Positions 7,484-15,903 are shown, counted from the first letter of the stretch. The stretch is 64,000 nucleotides of DNA from Betaproteobacteria bacterium (GCA_016868295.1 VGHJ01000006.1:1-64000); one strand, 5' to 3'. The notes: generated by a model not told the origin, from the letters alone. Translations and numbers: made by a program.

Positions 7484-7738
7484 TCAGCGCTTGGCGTCGT
7501 AGGTCGCGCGGACTTCGCGGACGGCTTCTTCGATCATCGCCTCGAGCGTTTCGGCGGGGATGTCCTGGTTGCGGTCCTTGATGCCCTGTACCGTGCGATC
7601 CAGCATGCGCCAGCGCACGGCGTCCTCCACGAATCTGGAGAGATCGCCTTTCTTCATGCCTTGGGCGCCGAGATATCCGCGCAGCGAGAGATCGGTTTCA
7701 GGGGAAACCTTGATGGTCCAGCGGACGGTTTCATTCAT
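7484..7738 (-). CDS. Ribbon-helix-helix-type antitoxin
   Basis: An 84-residue protein. The N-terminus MNETVRWTIKVSPETDLSLR suits a ribbon-helix-helix beta strand and first helix. It is followed by KKGDLSRFVEDAVRWRML and an acidic C-terminal helix (AETLEAMIEEAVREVRAT) suited to toxin binding. It sits immediately upstream of the PIN toxin, as expected for an antitoxin-first module. This module differs in antitoxin fold and in orientation from the AbrB/PIN pair 2 kb away. The DNA upstream of its start has no strong inverted repeat that I could see. Confidence 0.8.
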   Translation of the reverse strand: MNETVRWTIKVSPETDLSLRGYLGAQGMKKGDLSRFVEDAVRWRMLDRTVQGIKDRNQDIPAETLEAMIEEAVREVRATYDAKR

Positions 7739-7818
7739 GACTTATCCACATAAGCGTCTATACGCCTGAATCGTAGCACCGCCCCCTGGTTCGATCAACA
7801 GGCCCTGAACCCGATGAT

Positions 7819-7847
7819 TTGAAAGCAGGAGTTTGGGAATACATAAA
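7819..7847 (+). promoter_or_regulatory. Candidate sigma-70-type promoter upstream of pyc
   Basis: TTGAAA at 7819-7824 and CATAAA at 7842-7847 are 17 bases apart, a plausible -35/-10 pair in the 200 bp gap before pyc. The -10 is weak (4 of 6 to consensus). If used, the transcript would run through the terminator-like hairpin at 7895. Confidence 0.4.
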
Positions 7848-7894
7848 AACCCTGAATGCTGCGGTGTGCCTTGCCGGGCTAAACTTCGATTGGT

Positions 7895-7917
7895 ACGGGC
7901 CGCCGGCCCGTTTTTTT
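7895..7917 (+). terminator. Intrinsic terminator or attenuator in the pyc leader
   Basis: ACGGGCC-GCC-GGCCCGT forms a perfect 7 bp stem with a 3-base loop, followed by six more T. It ends 22 bases before the pyc ATG on the coding strand. No plus-strand gene ends nearby (the last one ends at 7100), which suggests it acts on the pyc leader transcript itself. Confidence 0.75.
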
Positions 7918-7939
7918 CGCCTGTCGTCTTAGTTTAGCC

Positions 7940-10900
7940 ATGAAGAAAATCCGCAGCCTTCTCGTCGCCAACCGCTCCGAGATCGCCATCCGCGTCATGC
8001 GCGCGGCGTCCGAAATGGGCATCCGCACGGTGGCCATCTACTCCAACGAGGACCGCTTCGCGCTGCACCGCTTCAAGGCGGACGAATCCTATCTCGTCGG
8101 CGCCGGCAAGAAGCCGATCCAGGCCTACCTCGACATCGACGACATCATCCGCGTCGCCAAGGAGGCCCACGTCGACGCCATCCATCCCGGCTACGGCTTC
8201 CTCTCCGAGAACCCGGACTTCGCCGAGGCCTGCGCGCAAGCCGGCATCGTCTTCATCGGGCCGAAGCCGGACGTGATGCGCCTGCTCGGCAACAAGGTCT
8301 CGGCGCGCGAACTGGCGCAGAAGGCCGGGGTGCCGGTGGTGCCGGCGACGGGCGCCCTGCCGTACGACCTCGCCGGCGCGCAGAAGCTGGCGGCGGCGGT
8401 CGGCTATCCGCTCATGCTCAAGGCGAGCTGGGGCGGCGGCGGGCGCGGCATGCGCGTGGTGGAAACGGAGGCCGACCTCGGACCGGCCATGGAAGTGGCG
8501 CGGCGCGAGGCCAAGGCCGCCTTCGGCAACGACGAGGTGTATCTGGAAAAACTGGTGCGCCGCGCGCGCCACGTCGAGGTGCAGGTGATCGGCGACAGCC
8601 ACGGCAACCTGGTGCACGCCTACGAGCGCGACTGCTCGGTGCAGCGGCGCAACCAGAAGGTGGTGGAGCGGGCGCCGGCGCCCTATCTCGCGGAATCGCG
8701 CCGCGCCGAACTGTGCGGTGCCGCCCTCAAGCTCGCCCGCGCCGCCAAGTACACCCATGCCGGCACCGTCGAGTTCCTCATGGACGCCGACACCGACGAC
8801 TTCTACTTCATCGAGGTGAATCCGCGCATCCAGGTCGAGCACACCGTCACCGAGGAGGTGACCGGGGTCGACATCGTCAAGGCGCAGATCCGCATCTCGG
8901 AAGGCGCCCGCATCGGCGACGCCGATGCCTACGTGCCGCTGCAGGAGGACATCCGCCTCTACGGCCACGCCCTGCAGTGCCGCGTCACCACCGAGGATCC
9001 GGAGAACGGTTTCACGCCCGACTACGGCCGCATCAGCGTCTACCGCAGCGCGGCCGGCTTCGGCCTGCGCCTCGACGGCGGCACGGCCTACGGCGGCGCG
9101 GTGATCACGCCGTATTACGACTCGCTGCTGGTGAAGGTGACGGCCTGGGGCCACACGCCGGACGAGGCCATCGCCCGCATGGACCGCGCGCTGCGCGAGT
9201 TCCGCATCCGCGGCGTCGCCAGCAACCTGCAGTTCCTCGAGAACGTCATCGACCATCCGCTGTTCCGCTCGGGCGAGTGCACGACGCGCTTCATCGACAC
9301 CACGCCGGAGCTGTTCGCTTTCCAGCGCCGGCGCGACCGCGGCACCAAGCTCTTGAAGTTCCTTGGCGAGGTGGCGGTGAACGGCAATCCGGAGATGAAG
9401 GGCAGGGTGCTGCCGCACCTGCCGCTGGCGAAGCCGCTGAAGCCACGTGGGCCGCGCTGCGATCTTTCGGCGCCGCCGCCGCCCGGCACGCGCGACCGCC
9501 TGAAGGAAATGGGCGCGGAGAAGTTCGCCGAATGGATGAAGAACGAGCCGCGCGTGCTGCTCACCGACACGACGATGCGCGATGCCCACCAGTCGCTCTT
9601 CGCCACGCGCATGCGCACGCACGACCTGCTCGAGATCGCGCCGCATTATGCGCGCCTGCTGCCGGAGCTCTTCAGCCTGGAGTGCTGGGGCGGGGCGACC
9701 TTCGACGTGGCGCTGCGCTTCCTCAAGGAAGACCCGTGGGAACGCCTGGCGCAGCTGCGCGAGGCCATCCCCAACGTGCTGTTCCAGATGCTGCTGCGCG
9801 CCTCCAACGCGGTGGGCTACACCAACTATGCCGACAACGTCGTGCGCTACTTCGTGCAGCAGGCGGCGAAGGAGGGCGTCGATGTCTTCCGCGTCTTCGA
9901 CTCGCTCAACTGGGTGGACAACATGCGCGTGGCGATGGACGCGGTGCGCGAGTCCGGCGCCCTCTGCGAGGCGGCGATCTGCTACACCGGCGACATCTTC
10001 GATGCGGCGCGGCCGAAGTACGACCTGAAGTACTACGTCGATCTCGCCAAACAGCTCGAGCGCGCCGGCGCCCACGTCCTCGGCATCAAGGACATGGCCG
10101 GCGTCTGCCGTCCTCGCGCCGCGCGCGAGCTGGTCCGCGCCTTGAAGCAGGAGGTCGGCCTGCCGATCCACTTCCACACCCACGACACCAGCGGCATCAG
10201 CGCGGCGAGCGTGCTGGCGGCGGTGGAGGCCGGCGTCGACGCCGTCGACGGCGCGCTCGATGCCATGAGCGGCCTCACCTCGCAGCCCAACCTCGGCTCG
10301 ATCGCCGCCGCCCTGCAGGGCGCGCCGCGCGATCCCGGCATCGACCTCGACGCCATGCAGGCGCTGTCGCAATATTGGGAGGGCGTGCGCCGCGCCTACG
10401 CGCCCTTCGAGGCCGACATCCGTTCCGGCACCGCCGACGTCTACCGCCACGAGATGCCCGGCGGCCAGTACACCAACCTGCGCGAACAGGCCCGCGCCAT
10501 GGGGCTCGAGCACCGCTGGGCCGAGGTGTCGAAGGCCTACGCCGAGGTGAACCTCCTCTTCGGCGACATCGTCAAGGTGACGCCGACCTCCAAGGTGGTC
10601 GGCGACATGGCGCTGTTCATGGTCGCCAACGACCTGACGCCGGAGCAGGTGAAGGACCCCAATCGCGAGGTCGCCTTCCCCGAATCCGTCGTCTCGCTCA
10701 TGAAGGGCGAGCTGGGCTATCCGCCCGACGGCTTCCCCGTCGACCTGCAGAAGAAGGTGCTGCGCGGCGAGAAGCCGCTGCCGGGGCGCGCCGGCGACTT
10801 CCTGCCGGCGGTGGACCTCGAGGCGAAGCGCGCCGAGGCGGAAGGCCTGATCCATCGCAAGGTGAGCGACACCGACCTCGCCTCCTACCTGATGTACCCG

Positions 10901-11392
10901 AAGGTGTTCAGGGACTACGCCGCGCACCGCAGCCACTACGGCGACGTCTCGGTGCTGCCGACGCCCGCCTTCTTCTACGGTCTGCGCGAGCGCGAGGAGA
11001 TCGCCATCGAGATCGAGCGCGGCAAGACGCTGATCATCAGCCAGCAGGGCCTCACCGGGCCTGACGAGGAGGGCCACGTCAAGGTCGCCTTCGAACTGAA
11101 CGGCCAGCCGCGTTCGGCGCGCATCGCCAAGGCCGGCCTCGCCGTCGCCAAGGCGCATCCGCGCGCCGAGGAGGGCAACGAACGCCACGTCGGCGCGCCC
11201 ATGCCCGGCACGGTGGTCACCGTCGCCGTGCAGGCCGGCCAGAAGGTCGGCAAGGGCGATCCGCTGGTGTCGATCGAGGCGATGAAGATGGAGTCCATGC
11301 TCGCCGCCGAGCGCGACGGCGTGGTCGCCGCCATCCACGTCCGCCCGGGCGAGGCGGTCAACGCCAAGGACCTGCTGCTGGAATACGCCTGA
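7940..11392 (+). CDS. pyc: Pyruvate carboxylase (single-chain)
   Basis: A 1150-residue biotin enzyme that carboxylates pyruvate to oxaloacetate with ATP and bicarbonate, for anaplerosis and gluconeogenesis. The order is biotin carboxylase (about 1-460: RSLLVANRSEIAIRVMRA, the glycine-rich ATP-grasp loop WGGGGRGMR, EVNPRIQVEHTVTEEVTG), then carboxyltransferase. In the latter, LTDTTMRDAHQSLFATRMR, ECWGGATFDVALRF and HFHTHDTSG are typical of the pyruvate-binding TIM barrel. A C-terminal biotinyl domain (about 1080-1150) has the biotin lysine at 1116 in EAMKMES. The length is that of alpha4-type Pyc. The long antisense frame across it is an artefact of GC-rich codon use. Its promoter and attenuator-like leader lie just upstream. 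Confidence 0.97.
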   Translation: MKKIRSLLVANRSEIAIRVMRAASEMGIRTVAIYSNEDRFALHRFKADESYLVGAGKKPIQAYLDIDDIIRVAKEAHVDAIHPGYGFLSENPDFAEACAQAGIVFIGPKPDVMRLLGNKVSARELAQKAGVPVVPATGALPYDLAGAQKLAAAVGYPLMLKASWGGGGRGMRVVETEADLGPAMEVARREAKAAFGNDEVYLEKLVRRARHVEVQVIGDSHGNLVHAYERDCSVQRRNQKVVERAPAPYLAESRRAELCGAALKLARAAKYTHAGTVEFLMDADTDDFYFIEVNPRIQVEHTVTEEVTGVDIVKAQIRISEGARIGDADAYVPLQEDIRLYGHALQCRVTTEDPENGFTPDYGRISVYRSAAGFGLRLDGGTAYGGAVITPYYDSLLVKVTAWGHTPDEAIARMDRALREFRIRGVASNLQFLENVIDHPLFRSGECTTRFIDTTPELFAFQRRRDRGTKLLKFLGEVAVNGNPEMKGRVLPHLPLAKPLKPRGPRCDLSAPPPPGTRDRLKEMGAEKFAEWMKNEPRVLLTDTTMRDAHQSLFATRMRTHDLLEIAPHYARLLPELFSLECWGGATFDVALRFLKEDPWERLAQLREAIPNVLFQMLLRASNAVGYTNYADNVVRYFVQQAAKEGVDVFRVFDSLNWVDNMRVAMDAVRESGALCEAAICYTGDIFDAARPKYDLKYYVDLAKQLERAGAHVLGIKDMAGVCRPRAARELVRALKQEVGLPIHFHTHDTSGISAASVLAAVEAGVDAVDGALDAMSGLTSQPNLGSIAAALQGAPRDPGIDLDAMQALSQYWEGVRRAYAPFEADIRSGTADVYRHEMPGGQYTNLREQARAMGLEHRWAEVSKAYAEVNLLFGDIVKVTPTSKVVGDMALFMVANDLTPEQVKDPNREVAFPESVVSLMKGELGYPPDGFPVDLQKKVLRGEKPLPGRAGDFLPAVDLEAKRAEAEGLIHRKVSDTDLASYLMYPKVFRDYAAHRSHYGDVSVLPTPAFFYGLREREEIAIEIERGKTLIISQQGLTGPDEEGHVKVAFELNGQPRSARIAKAGLAVAKAHPRAEEGNERHVGAPMPGTVVTVAVQAGQKVGKGDPLVSIEAMKMESMLAAERDGVVAAIHVRPGEAVNAKDLLLEYA

Positions 11393-11572
11393 ACGCCTGA
11401 CCGGCAATCCTTGCCGCCCCTTCAATGCATGAGCGGCAAGCCTTGCAGGCGATCGCCTCCGCCTGCTTCTTTTCCTTTTGAAATCAATTCGACGGCATCC
11501 CTGGCCGGAATCTTGCTGTAAGCGTCTTGCACGCCCGCATGGGGCGCGGACACACAGGCAGGAGGACGGATC

Positions 11573-12220
11573 ATGGGCATCGCAGCGGTTATCGGAATCG
11601 TTTCATCGGTCGTGCAGCTCGTGCGGGCGTTCAACAGGCCAGATCCGCCCCAGGCGGCGCAGCCGCAGCAGAAGGCGGACAAGCTCTTCGCCGAGTTGGA
11701 CGCCATGGGGCAGGGCGCGATACAGCGCGCCGATCTGGACAAGGCTTTCGACCGGATCGCGGAGACGACGACGGGCGGCGCGGAGAAGCTGTTCGCCAGG
11801 CTGGACGCCGACGGCGACGGCACGATCACGAAGAGCGAGTTTTCCGGCTCGATCAACCGGCTCGCCGAGCAGCTCGATCACCAATACATGCGACTGCGCC
11901 TGCACGGCGAGGGCGGCCCGCCGGCATCGGCCGCCGATGCCGGATTCACCAGGGAGGAGCTCACGGCGCTGACGACGAGCATCGCCGGCAGTTTCGACAA
12001 GGCTGACGCCAACGGCGACGGCCGCGTCAGCATCCGCGAGATGCGTTCCTTCGCATTGGGCCAGGGCGGGCTGCCGACGGCCCTGCCGGAATCGTTCTCG
12101 TCTAGCCAGAACGTGGAACTGATGCTGCAGGTCGTGCGCCTGATGCAGGCCTATGGCGTCGTCGGCGGTTCGAGCACCACGGCCGACAACACCGCCCAGA
12201 GGGTGGCCGACAAGGTCTGA
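11573..12220 (+). CDS. EF-hand calcium-binding protein
   Basis: A 215-residue protein with two textbook EF-hand loops: DADGDGTITKSE at 78-89 and DANGDGRVSIRE at 145-156. A decayed first loop (DAMGQGAIQRAD, 43-54) lacks the acidic ligands at positions 3 and 5. The N-terminus MGIAAVIGIVSSVVQLVRAF is hydrophobic and could be a membrane anchor or uncleaved signal, with no obvious cleavage site. The C-terminus is Ser/Thr-rich. A purine-rich GGCAGGAGGACGG precedes the ATG. It is convergent with the hydrolase gene at 12245 across 24 bp. Calcium binding is well supported, but its partner and role are unknown. Confidence 0.85.
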   Translation: MGIAAVIGIVSSVVQLVRAFNRPDPPQAAQPQQKADKLFAELDAMGQGAIQRADLDKAFDRIAETTTGGAEKLFARLDADGDGTITKSEFSGSINRLAEQLDHQYMRLRLHGEGGPPASAADAGFTREELTALTTSIAGSFDKADANGDGRVSIREMRSFALGQGGLPTALPESFSSSQNVELMLQVVRLMQAYGVVGGSSTTADNTAQRVADKV

Positions 12221-12235
12221 GGCCGTCCTCCAGGC

Positions 12236-12245
12236 ACTGACTTTT
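12236..12245 (+). repeat. Recurrent word ACTGACTTTT, site 3 (first base changed)
   Basis: Ten of the eleven bases of GACTGACTTTT, with C in place of the leading G. It is the only strong site mainly outside coding sequence, lying between two convergent genes and touching the stop codon of the metallo-hydrolase. Confidence 0.65.
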
Positions 12246-13132
12246 CAAACGCGTAGGTAGCGGTCGCCCTCGCGGGCGACCGCGCCGCTTTTCAGCAGCC
12301 GCTCGAGGTGCTTGCCCATGATGGCGCCCTCGCCCCACTCGAAGAAGGCCTTCGGCTCGCGCGGCTTGCGGTAGACGATGCAGGCGGCGACGATCTCGTC
12401 CATCGTGCGCGGCTCGGCGAGCAGGTCCAGCAGCTTCGCCTCGCGTTCGTCGATCACGGCGAGGTAGCGGTCGAATATCTCCGTCGCATCCCCCTCGAAG
12501 CAGCCGTCCTCGTGGCTGGTCAGCCACACCTTCGCCGGTACCTGCTGCAGGCGGCGCAGCGAGGCGATGGTGCGCTCGATGGAGCCGTCGCGGTCGCCGT
12601 ACCAGGGCCCGAAGCGCGTCAGGTCGTAATCGCCCAGGAAGCACACGGCCGGCTCGCGGAAGAAGAAGGCGGTGAAGCCGGGCGTGTGGCCGGGGGCGTG
12701 GATCGCCTCGGCGGTGCACGTGCCGAGGTCGATGAGCTCGCCCGGGGTGAAATGCTTCGTCGCCCGGCGCGGCCGGAAGTGAAAGTCGGCCGGCAGGACA
12801 CGGCGCCAGTAATCGCGGTATTCCGCCTTCTCGATGCCGTAGGCGTCGAGGAAGGCTTCCAGGCCGGAGAGCGGCGCGGCGTCCTCGGCCATCATGCGCA
12901 GCGGCAGGCCGTCGAAGAGGTCGAGGTAGCTCAGATGGTCCTCGTGCCAGTGCGACAGCCAGACCTCCTTCACGCCGGGGCCGTCGAGCAGCGCGCGGTA
13001 GGCGGTTTCATCGGCGCCGGCGTCGATGAGCACGCCGGCGCCCTCGACGTAGACCGAGTTCGAATGCGGGTAGCGTCCCTGGTTGCCGCCGGGGATGAGG
13101 CGCACCGGGCCGAATTGCCTGGCTTCGGGCAC
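12245..13132 (-). CDS. Metallo-beta-lactamase-fold hydrolase
   Basis: A 295-residue protein. I place the start at GTG 13132, two bases after the hisG stop codon, because upstream codons in this frame are only antisense-type extension over hisG. The metal motif H61-W-H63-E-D65-H66 (LSHWHEDHLSYLD) is intact, followed by HAPGHTPGFTAFF and CFLGDYDLTRFGPWYGD, the third and fourth MBL motifs. The C-terminal third, after TSHEDGCFEGD, is predicted helical with a winged-helix-like tail (AFFEWGEGAIMGKHLERLL) resembling glyoxalase II-like or LACTB2-like proteins. The substrate is unknown. The tight coupling to hisG is unusual. Confidence 0.85.
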   Translation of the reverse strand: MPEARQFGPVRLIPGGNQGRYPHSNSVYVEGAGVLIDAGADETAYRALLDGPGVKEVWLSHWHEDHLSYLDLFDGLPLRMMAEDAAPLSGLEAFLDAYGIEKAEYRDYWRRVLPADFHFRPRRATKHFTPGELIDLGTCTAEAIHAPGHTPGFTAFFFREPAVCFLGDYDLTRFGPWYGDRDGSIERTIASLRRLQQVPAKVWLTSHEDGCFEGDATEIFDRYLAVIDEREAKLLDLLAEPRTMDEIVAACIVYRKPREPKAFFEWGEGAIMGKHLERLLKSGAVAREGDRYLRV

Positions 13133-13134
13133 GG

Positions 13135-14019
13135 CTACTCGATGATCTTGTTGATGGGCAGTTCGATGATGCCGCGCGCGCCGGCCGCATAAAGCTGCGG
13201 GATCAGTTCGCGCACCTGTTTCTCGGCGACCACCGTGCTGAGGTCCACCCAGGCCGGGTCGGAGAGGGTGGATACCGTCGGCGTCGCCAGTGCCGGCAGG
13301 ATCTGCAGCACGGCGTCGACCTTGTCCTTCGGCACGTTCATGGCCAGCAGCACGCGCGTGGCGGCGGCAATCGCCCCCTTGAGCAGCATCAGCATGCGCT
13401 CGATCTTGGCGCGCTTCCAAGGATCCTTTGCGGCGTCGCGATTGGCGATGAAGCGCGGCGTGCTCTCCAGCACGACGTGCATCACGCGCAACTGGTTGGC
13501 GCGCAGCGAGGAGCCGGTCTCGGAGACATCGACGATGGCGTCGGCGAGGATCGGCGGCTTGACTTCGGTGGCGCCCCAGGAGAATTCGACGCTGGCGGAA
13601 ACATTGTGCTCGGCGAGGAAGCGCTTGGTCATGCCGACCGCCTCGGTGGCGATGTGGCGGCCTTCCAGGTCCTTCACGCTGTTGAAGGGCGAGCCTTCCT
13701 TCGAGGCCATCACCCAGCGCACCGTGCCGTAGTTGGGCCAGGGCGCGCGCAGGTCGGCCAGTTCCTCGACGTCGGCGCCGGTCTCGAGGACCCAGTCGAG
13801 GCCGGTGATGGCGCAGTCGAGCACGCCCTGCGCGACGTAGCGCGCCATCTCCTGCGGGCGGATGAGGATGCACTGGATCTCGGCGTCGTCGATGTCCGGA
13901 TAATAGGAGCGGCCGGAAATGCGCAGGTCGTAGCCGGCGCGCTGGAACAGCTTCTGCGTGGTTTCCTGCAGGCTGCCCTTGGGGATGCCGAGGCGCAGGC
14001 GGGGGGCGGTATCGGTCAT
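13135..14019 (-). CDS. hisG: ATP phosphoribosyltransferase, long form
   Basis: This enzyme catalyses the first committed step of histidine biosynthesis, joining ATP and PRPP. I chose the ATG at 14019 (MTDTAPRLRLGIPKGSLQET) because GGAGAG lies 5 bases upstream; a TTG four codons earlier is less likely. The 294 residues include the catalytic domain (LQETTQKLFQRAGYD, LDCAITGLDWVLETGADV, PRP-binding VDVSETGSSLRANQL) and a C-terminal ACT-like regulatory domain. Within that domain are LLAMNVPKDKVDAVLQILPA and the closing GARGIIELPINKIIE. The long form does not need HisZ. No other his genes are adjacent. It runs into an MBL-fold hydrolase gene, probably as one transcript. Confidence 0.93.
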   Translation of the reverse strand: MTDTAPRLRLGIPKGSLQETTQKLFQRAGYDLRISGRSYYPDIDDAEIQCILIRPQEMARYVAQGVLDCAITGLDWVLETGADVEELADLRAPWPNYGTVRWVMASKEGSPFNSVKDLEGRHIATEAVGMTKRFLAEHNVSASVEFSWGATEVKPPILADAIVDVSETGSSLRANQLRVMHVVLESTPRFIANRDAAKDPWKRAKIERMLMLLKGAIAAATRVLLAMNVPKDKVDAVLQILPALATPTVSTLSDPAWVDLSTVVAEKQVRELIPQLYAAGARGIIELPINKIIE

Positions 14020-14093
14020 GAATCTCTCCAAAACGAAGCCGCCATGCTATCACCGTTGCCCGGCGCAGGATTTCGCTGCATCATTGCCGCGCC

Positions 14094-14663
14094 ATGTTCA
14101 CCCTGCCCAACATTATCACCATCGCCCGGATACTGCTCATCCCGGTGGTGGCCTTCCTGCTGCTCGACCACGACTACAAGCTGGCTTTCGCGGTCTTCAT
14201 GGCGGCGGCGGTGGGTGACTGGGTGGACGGTTTTCTCGCACGGCGGCTCAACCAGATATCGCAGCTCGGCGCCGTGCTCGATCCGGTCGCCGACAAGATG
14301 ACCATGATGATCGTCGCCATCATCATGGCGGCGCAGGGCCTGCTGCCGGTCTGGCTCGCCGTGGTGATCGTCATGCGCGACGCCATCATCGTCGCCGGCG
14401 CCATCGCCTACCGCTTCCTCGTCGGCCATATCGAGATGGCGCCGACGCGGCTGTCCAAGGCCAACACCTTCCTCGAGTTCGGCGTGCTGACGCTGGTCAT
14501 GGCGCAGGCCGGCGGCATCGTCGACGCCTCGGCCTGGCTCATGCCGCTCTTCCTCCTGCTCTTCGCCTCGGTGCTGGTCTCCGGCGCCCATTACGTCTGG
14601 GTCTGGCGCAGGAAGGCCCTCGACCACGCTGCCGGCCCCGCGACGAAATTGCCGGATCGATGA
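14094..14663 (+). CDS. CDP-alcohol phosphatidyltransferase family protein (PgsA-like)
   Basis: A 189-residue integral membrane protein with the full CDP-alcohol phosphotransferase signature. D-W-V-D-G-F-L-A-R is followed, after the spacer, by G-A-V-L-D-P-V-A-D, within about residues 42-68. Around it are hydrophobic helices (ITIARILLIPVVAFLLL, MIVAIIMAAQGLLPVWLAVV and two near the C-terminus). It probably makes phosphatidylglycerophosphate or a related phospholipid, since the N-terminus TLPNIITIARILLIP resembles PgsA. Paralogues of other specificity cannot be excluded. It is divergent from hisG across 74 bp and followed by the MFS gene 12 bp later. Confidence 0.88.
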   Translation: MFTLPNIITIARILLIPVVAFLLLDHDYKLAFAVFMAAAVGDWVDGFLARRLNQISQLGAVLDPVADKMTMMIVAIIMAAQGLLPVWLAVVIVMRDAIIVAGAIAYRFLVGHIEMAPTRLSKANTFLEFGVLTLVMAQAGGIVDASAWLMPLFLLLFASVLVSGAHYVWVWRRKALDHAAGPATKLPDR

Positions 14664-14675
14664 GCCGGAACGCCG

Positions 14676-15893
14676 ATGACTAGCGCCGCCGCCCTGCCCG
14701 AGCCGGGCGGCCTGCGCCGCGACGCCCGCGTCATCGGGCTGATCGGCTTCGCCCACGGCACCTCGCATTTCTTCCATCTGCTGCTGCCGCCGCTGTTTCC
14801 CTGGCTGATGCCCGAGTTCGGCCTCAGCTTCACGCAAGCGGGGGCGATCATGACGGTCTTCTTCGTCGTCTCCGGCGTCGGTCAGGCCCTGGCCGGCTTC
14901 GTCGTCGACCACGCCGGTCCGCGCCGCGTGCTGCTCGCCGGCATCGCCTGCTTCGTGCTGGCCGCGCTGACGCTTGCCGCCGCCGGCAGCTACGCCACGC
15001 TGCTGCTGGCCGGCGCGCTCGCCGGGCTGGGCAACAGCGTCTTCCATCCGGCCGACTTCACGGTGCTCAACCGCAAGGTGAGCCCGGCGCGGCTCGGCCA
15101 TGCCTTCTCGGTGCACGGCCTCTCGGGCAACCTGGGCTGGGCGCTGGCGCCGGTATTCCTCACCGGCATCGCCGCGGCGGCCGGCTGGCGCACGGCGGGG
15201 CTCGGCGCGGCGGCCCTCGGCGCGCTGGCCTGGGCCGTCGTCTGGCTGCGGCGCGAAGCCACGGAACTGGCGGAGCCCGCTGCAAAAGTCAGTCCCGGCG
15301 GGGCGGCGCCGACCTTCGCCTTCCTCGGCGCCGGGGCGGTGTGGCTGTGCTTCGCCTTCTTCCTGCTCATCACCGCCGCGCTCGGCGCCCTGCAGAGCTT
15401 CGCCACGCCGCTGATGCAGAACCTGTACGGATTGACGGTCGCGGCGGCCGCCGCGACGCTCACAGCCTACATGCTGGGCGGCGGCGCCGGCATCGTCCTC
15501 GGCGGCGTGCTGGCGAGCCGCAATGCCGCGCACGACCGGCTCATCGCCGCTGCGCTGGGGACGGCGGCGCTGATTGCCGCCCTCGTCGCCTCGGGCGCGC
15601 TGCCGGACTGGAGCGTGGTGGCGGCGCTCGGCGCCATGGGTTTCTGTTCGGGCATCGCCGGCCCCTCACGGGATCTGCTCGTGCGCCGGGCCGCCACCTC
15701 GCGCTTCGGCCAGCAGGCCTACGGCCGCGTGTACGGCTTCGTCTATTCCGGGCTGGACATCGGGCTGGCGCTCTCGCCGCTCGCCTTCGGCCCGCTCATG
15801 GACGCGGGCCGCTTCGGCGCCGTGCTGGTCGGCGTGGCGCTGCTGCAGGCCGCGGCGGTGCTGACGGCGCTGGGCGTGGGCAGGTCAACTTAA
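14676..15893 (+). CDS. MFS transporter (fosmidomycin-resistance-like)
   Basis: A 405-residue protein with about 12 hydrophobic segments. The early part, FAHGTSHFFHLLLPPLFPWL and then FVVSGVGQALAGFVVDHAGP, resembles the Fsr branch of the major facilitator superfamily. FHPADFTVLNRKVSP matches its loop after TM4, and FSVHGLSGNLGWALAPVFLT is typical TM5. The central loop (about residues 198-210) contains a copy of the recurrent word, read Ala-Lys-Val-Ser-Pro. It may export an unknown compound. It probably forms an operon with the phosphatidyltransferase 12 bp upstream. Confidence 0.85.
   Translation: MTSAAALPEPGGLRRDARVIGLIGFAHGTSHFFHLLLPPLFPWLMPEFGLSFTQAGAIMTVFFVVSGVGQALAGFVVDHAGPRRVLLAGIACFVLAALTLAAAGSYATLLLAGALAGLGNSVFHPADFTVLNRKVSPARLGHAFSVHGLSGNLGWALAPVFLTGIAAAAGWRTAGLGAAALGALAWAVVWLRREATELAEPAAKVSPGGAAPTFAFLGAGAVWLCFAFFLLITAALGALQSFATPLMQNLYGLTVAAAAATLTAYMLGGGAGIVLGGVLASRNAAHDRLIAAALGTAALIAALVASGALPDWSVVAALGAMGFCSGIAGPSRDLLVRRAATSRFGQQAYGRVYGFVYSGLDIGLALSPLAFGPLMDAGRFGAVLVGVALLQAAAVLTALGVGRST
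15284..15294 (-). repeat. Recurrent word GACTGACTTTT, site 4
   Basis: Exact on the minus strand, extended to GGGACTGACTTTTGC, the same 15-mer as site 5. It lies inside the MFS gene in the central cytoplasmic loop. Confidence 0.75.
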
Positions 15894-15903
15894 GGTGCAG
15901 GGG

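Noticed and set aside
11402-11416. Terminator after pyc
   Set aside because: CGGCAA-TCC-TTGCCG can pair but has a short stem and no T run, so support is too weak.
7934-11425. A 1163-codon open frame antisense to pyruvate carboxylase
   Set aside because: Its composition is Arg/Ala/His/Gly-rich without recognisable motifs, and it mirrors pyc codon by codon. This is typical of GC-rich DNA where third-position G/C removes antisense stops.
13133-14053. 602-codon minus-strand frame joining DNA over hisG with the MBL hydrolase
   Set aside because: Only the C-terminal 295 residues resemble a protein family. The rest is an out-of-frame shadow of hisG.
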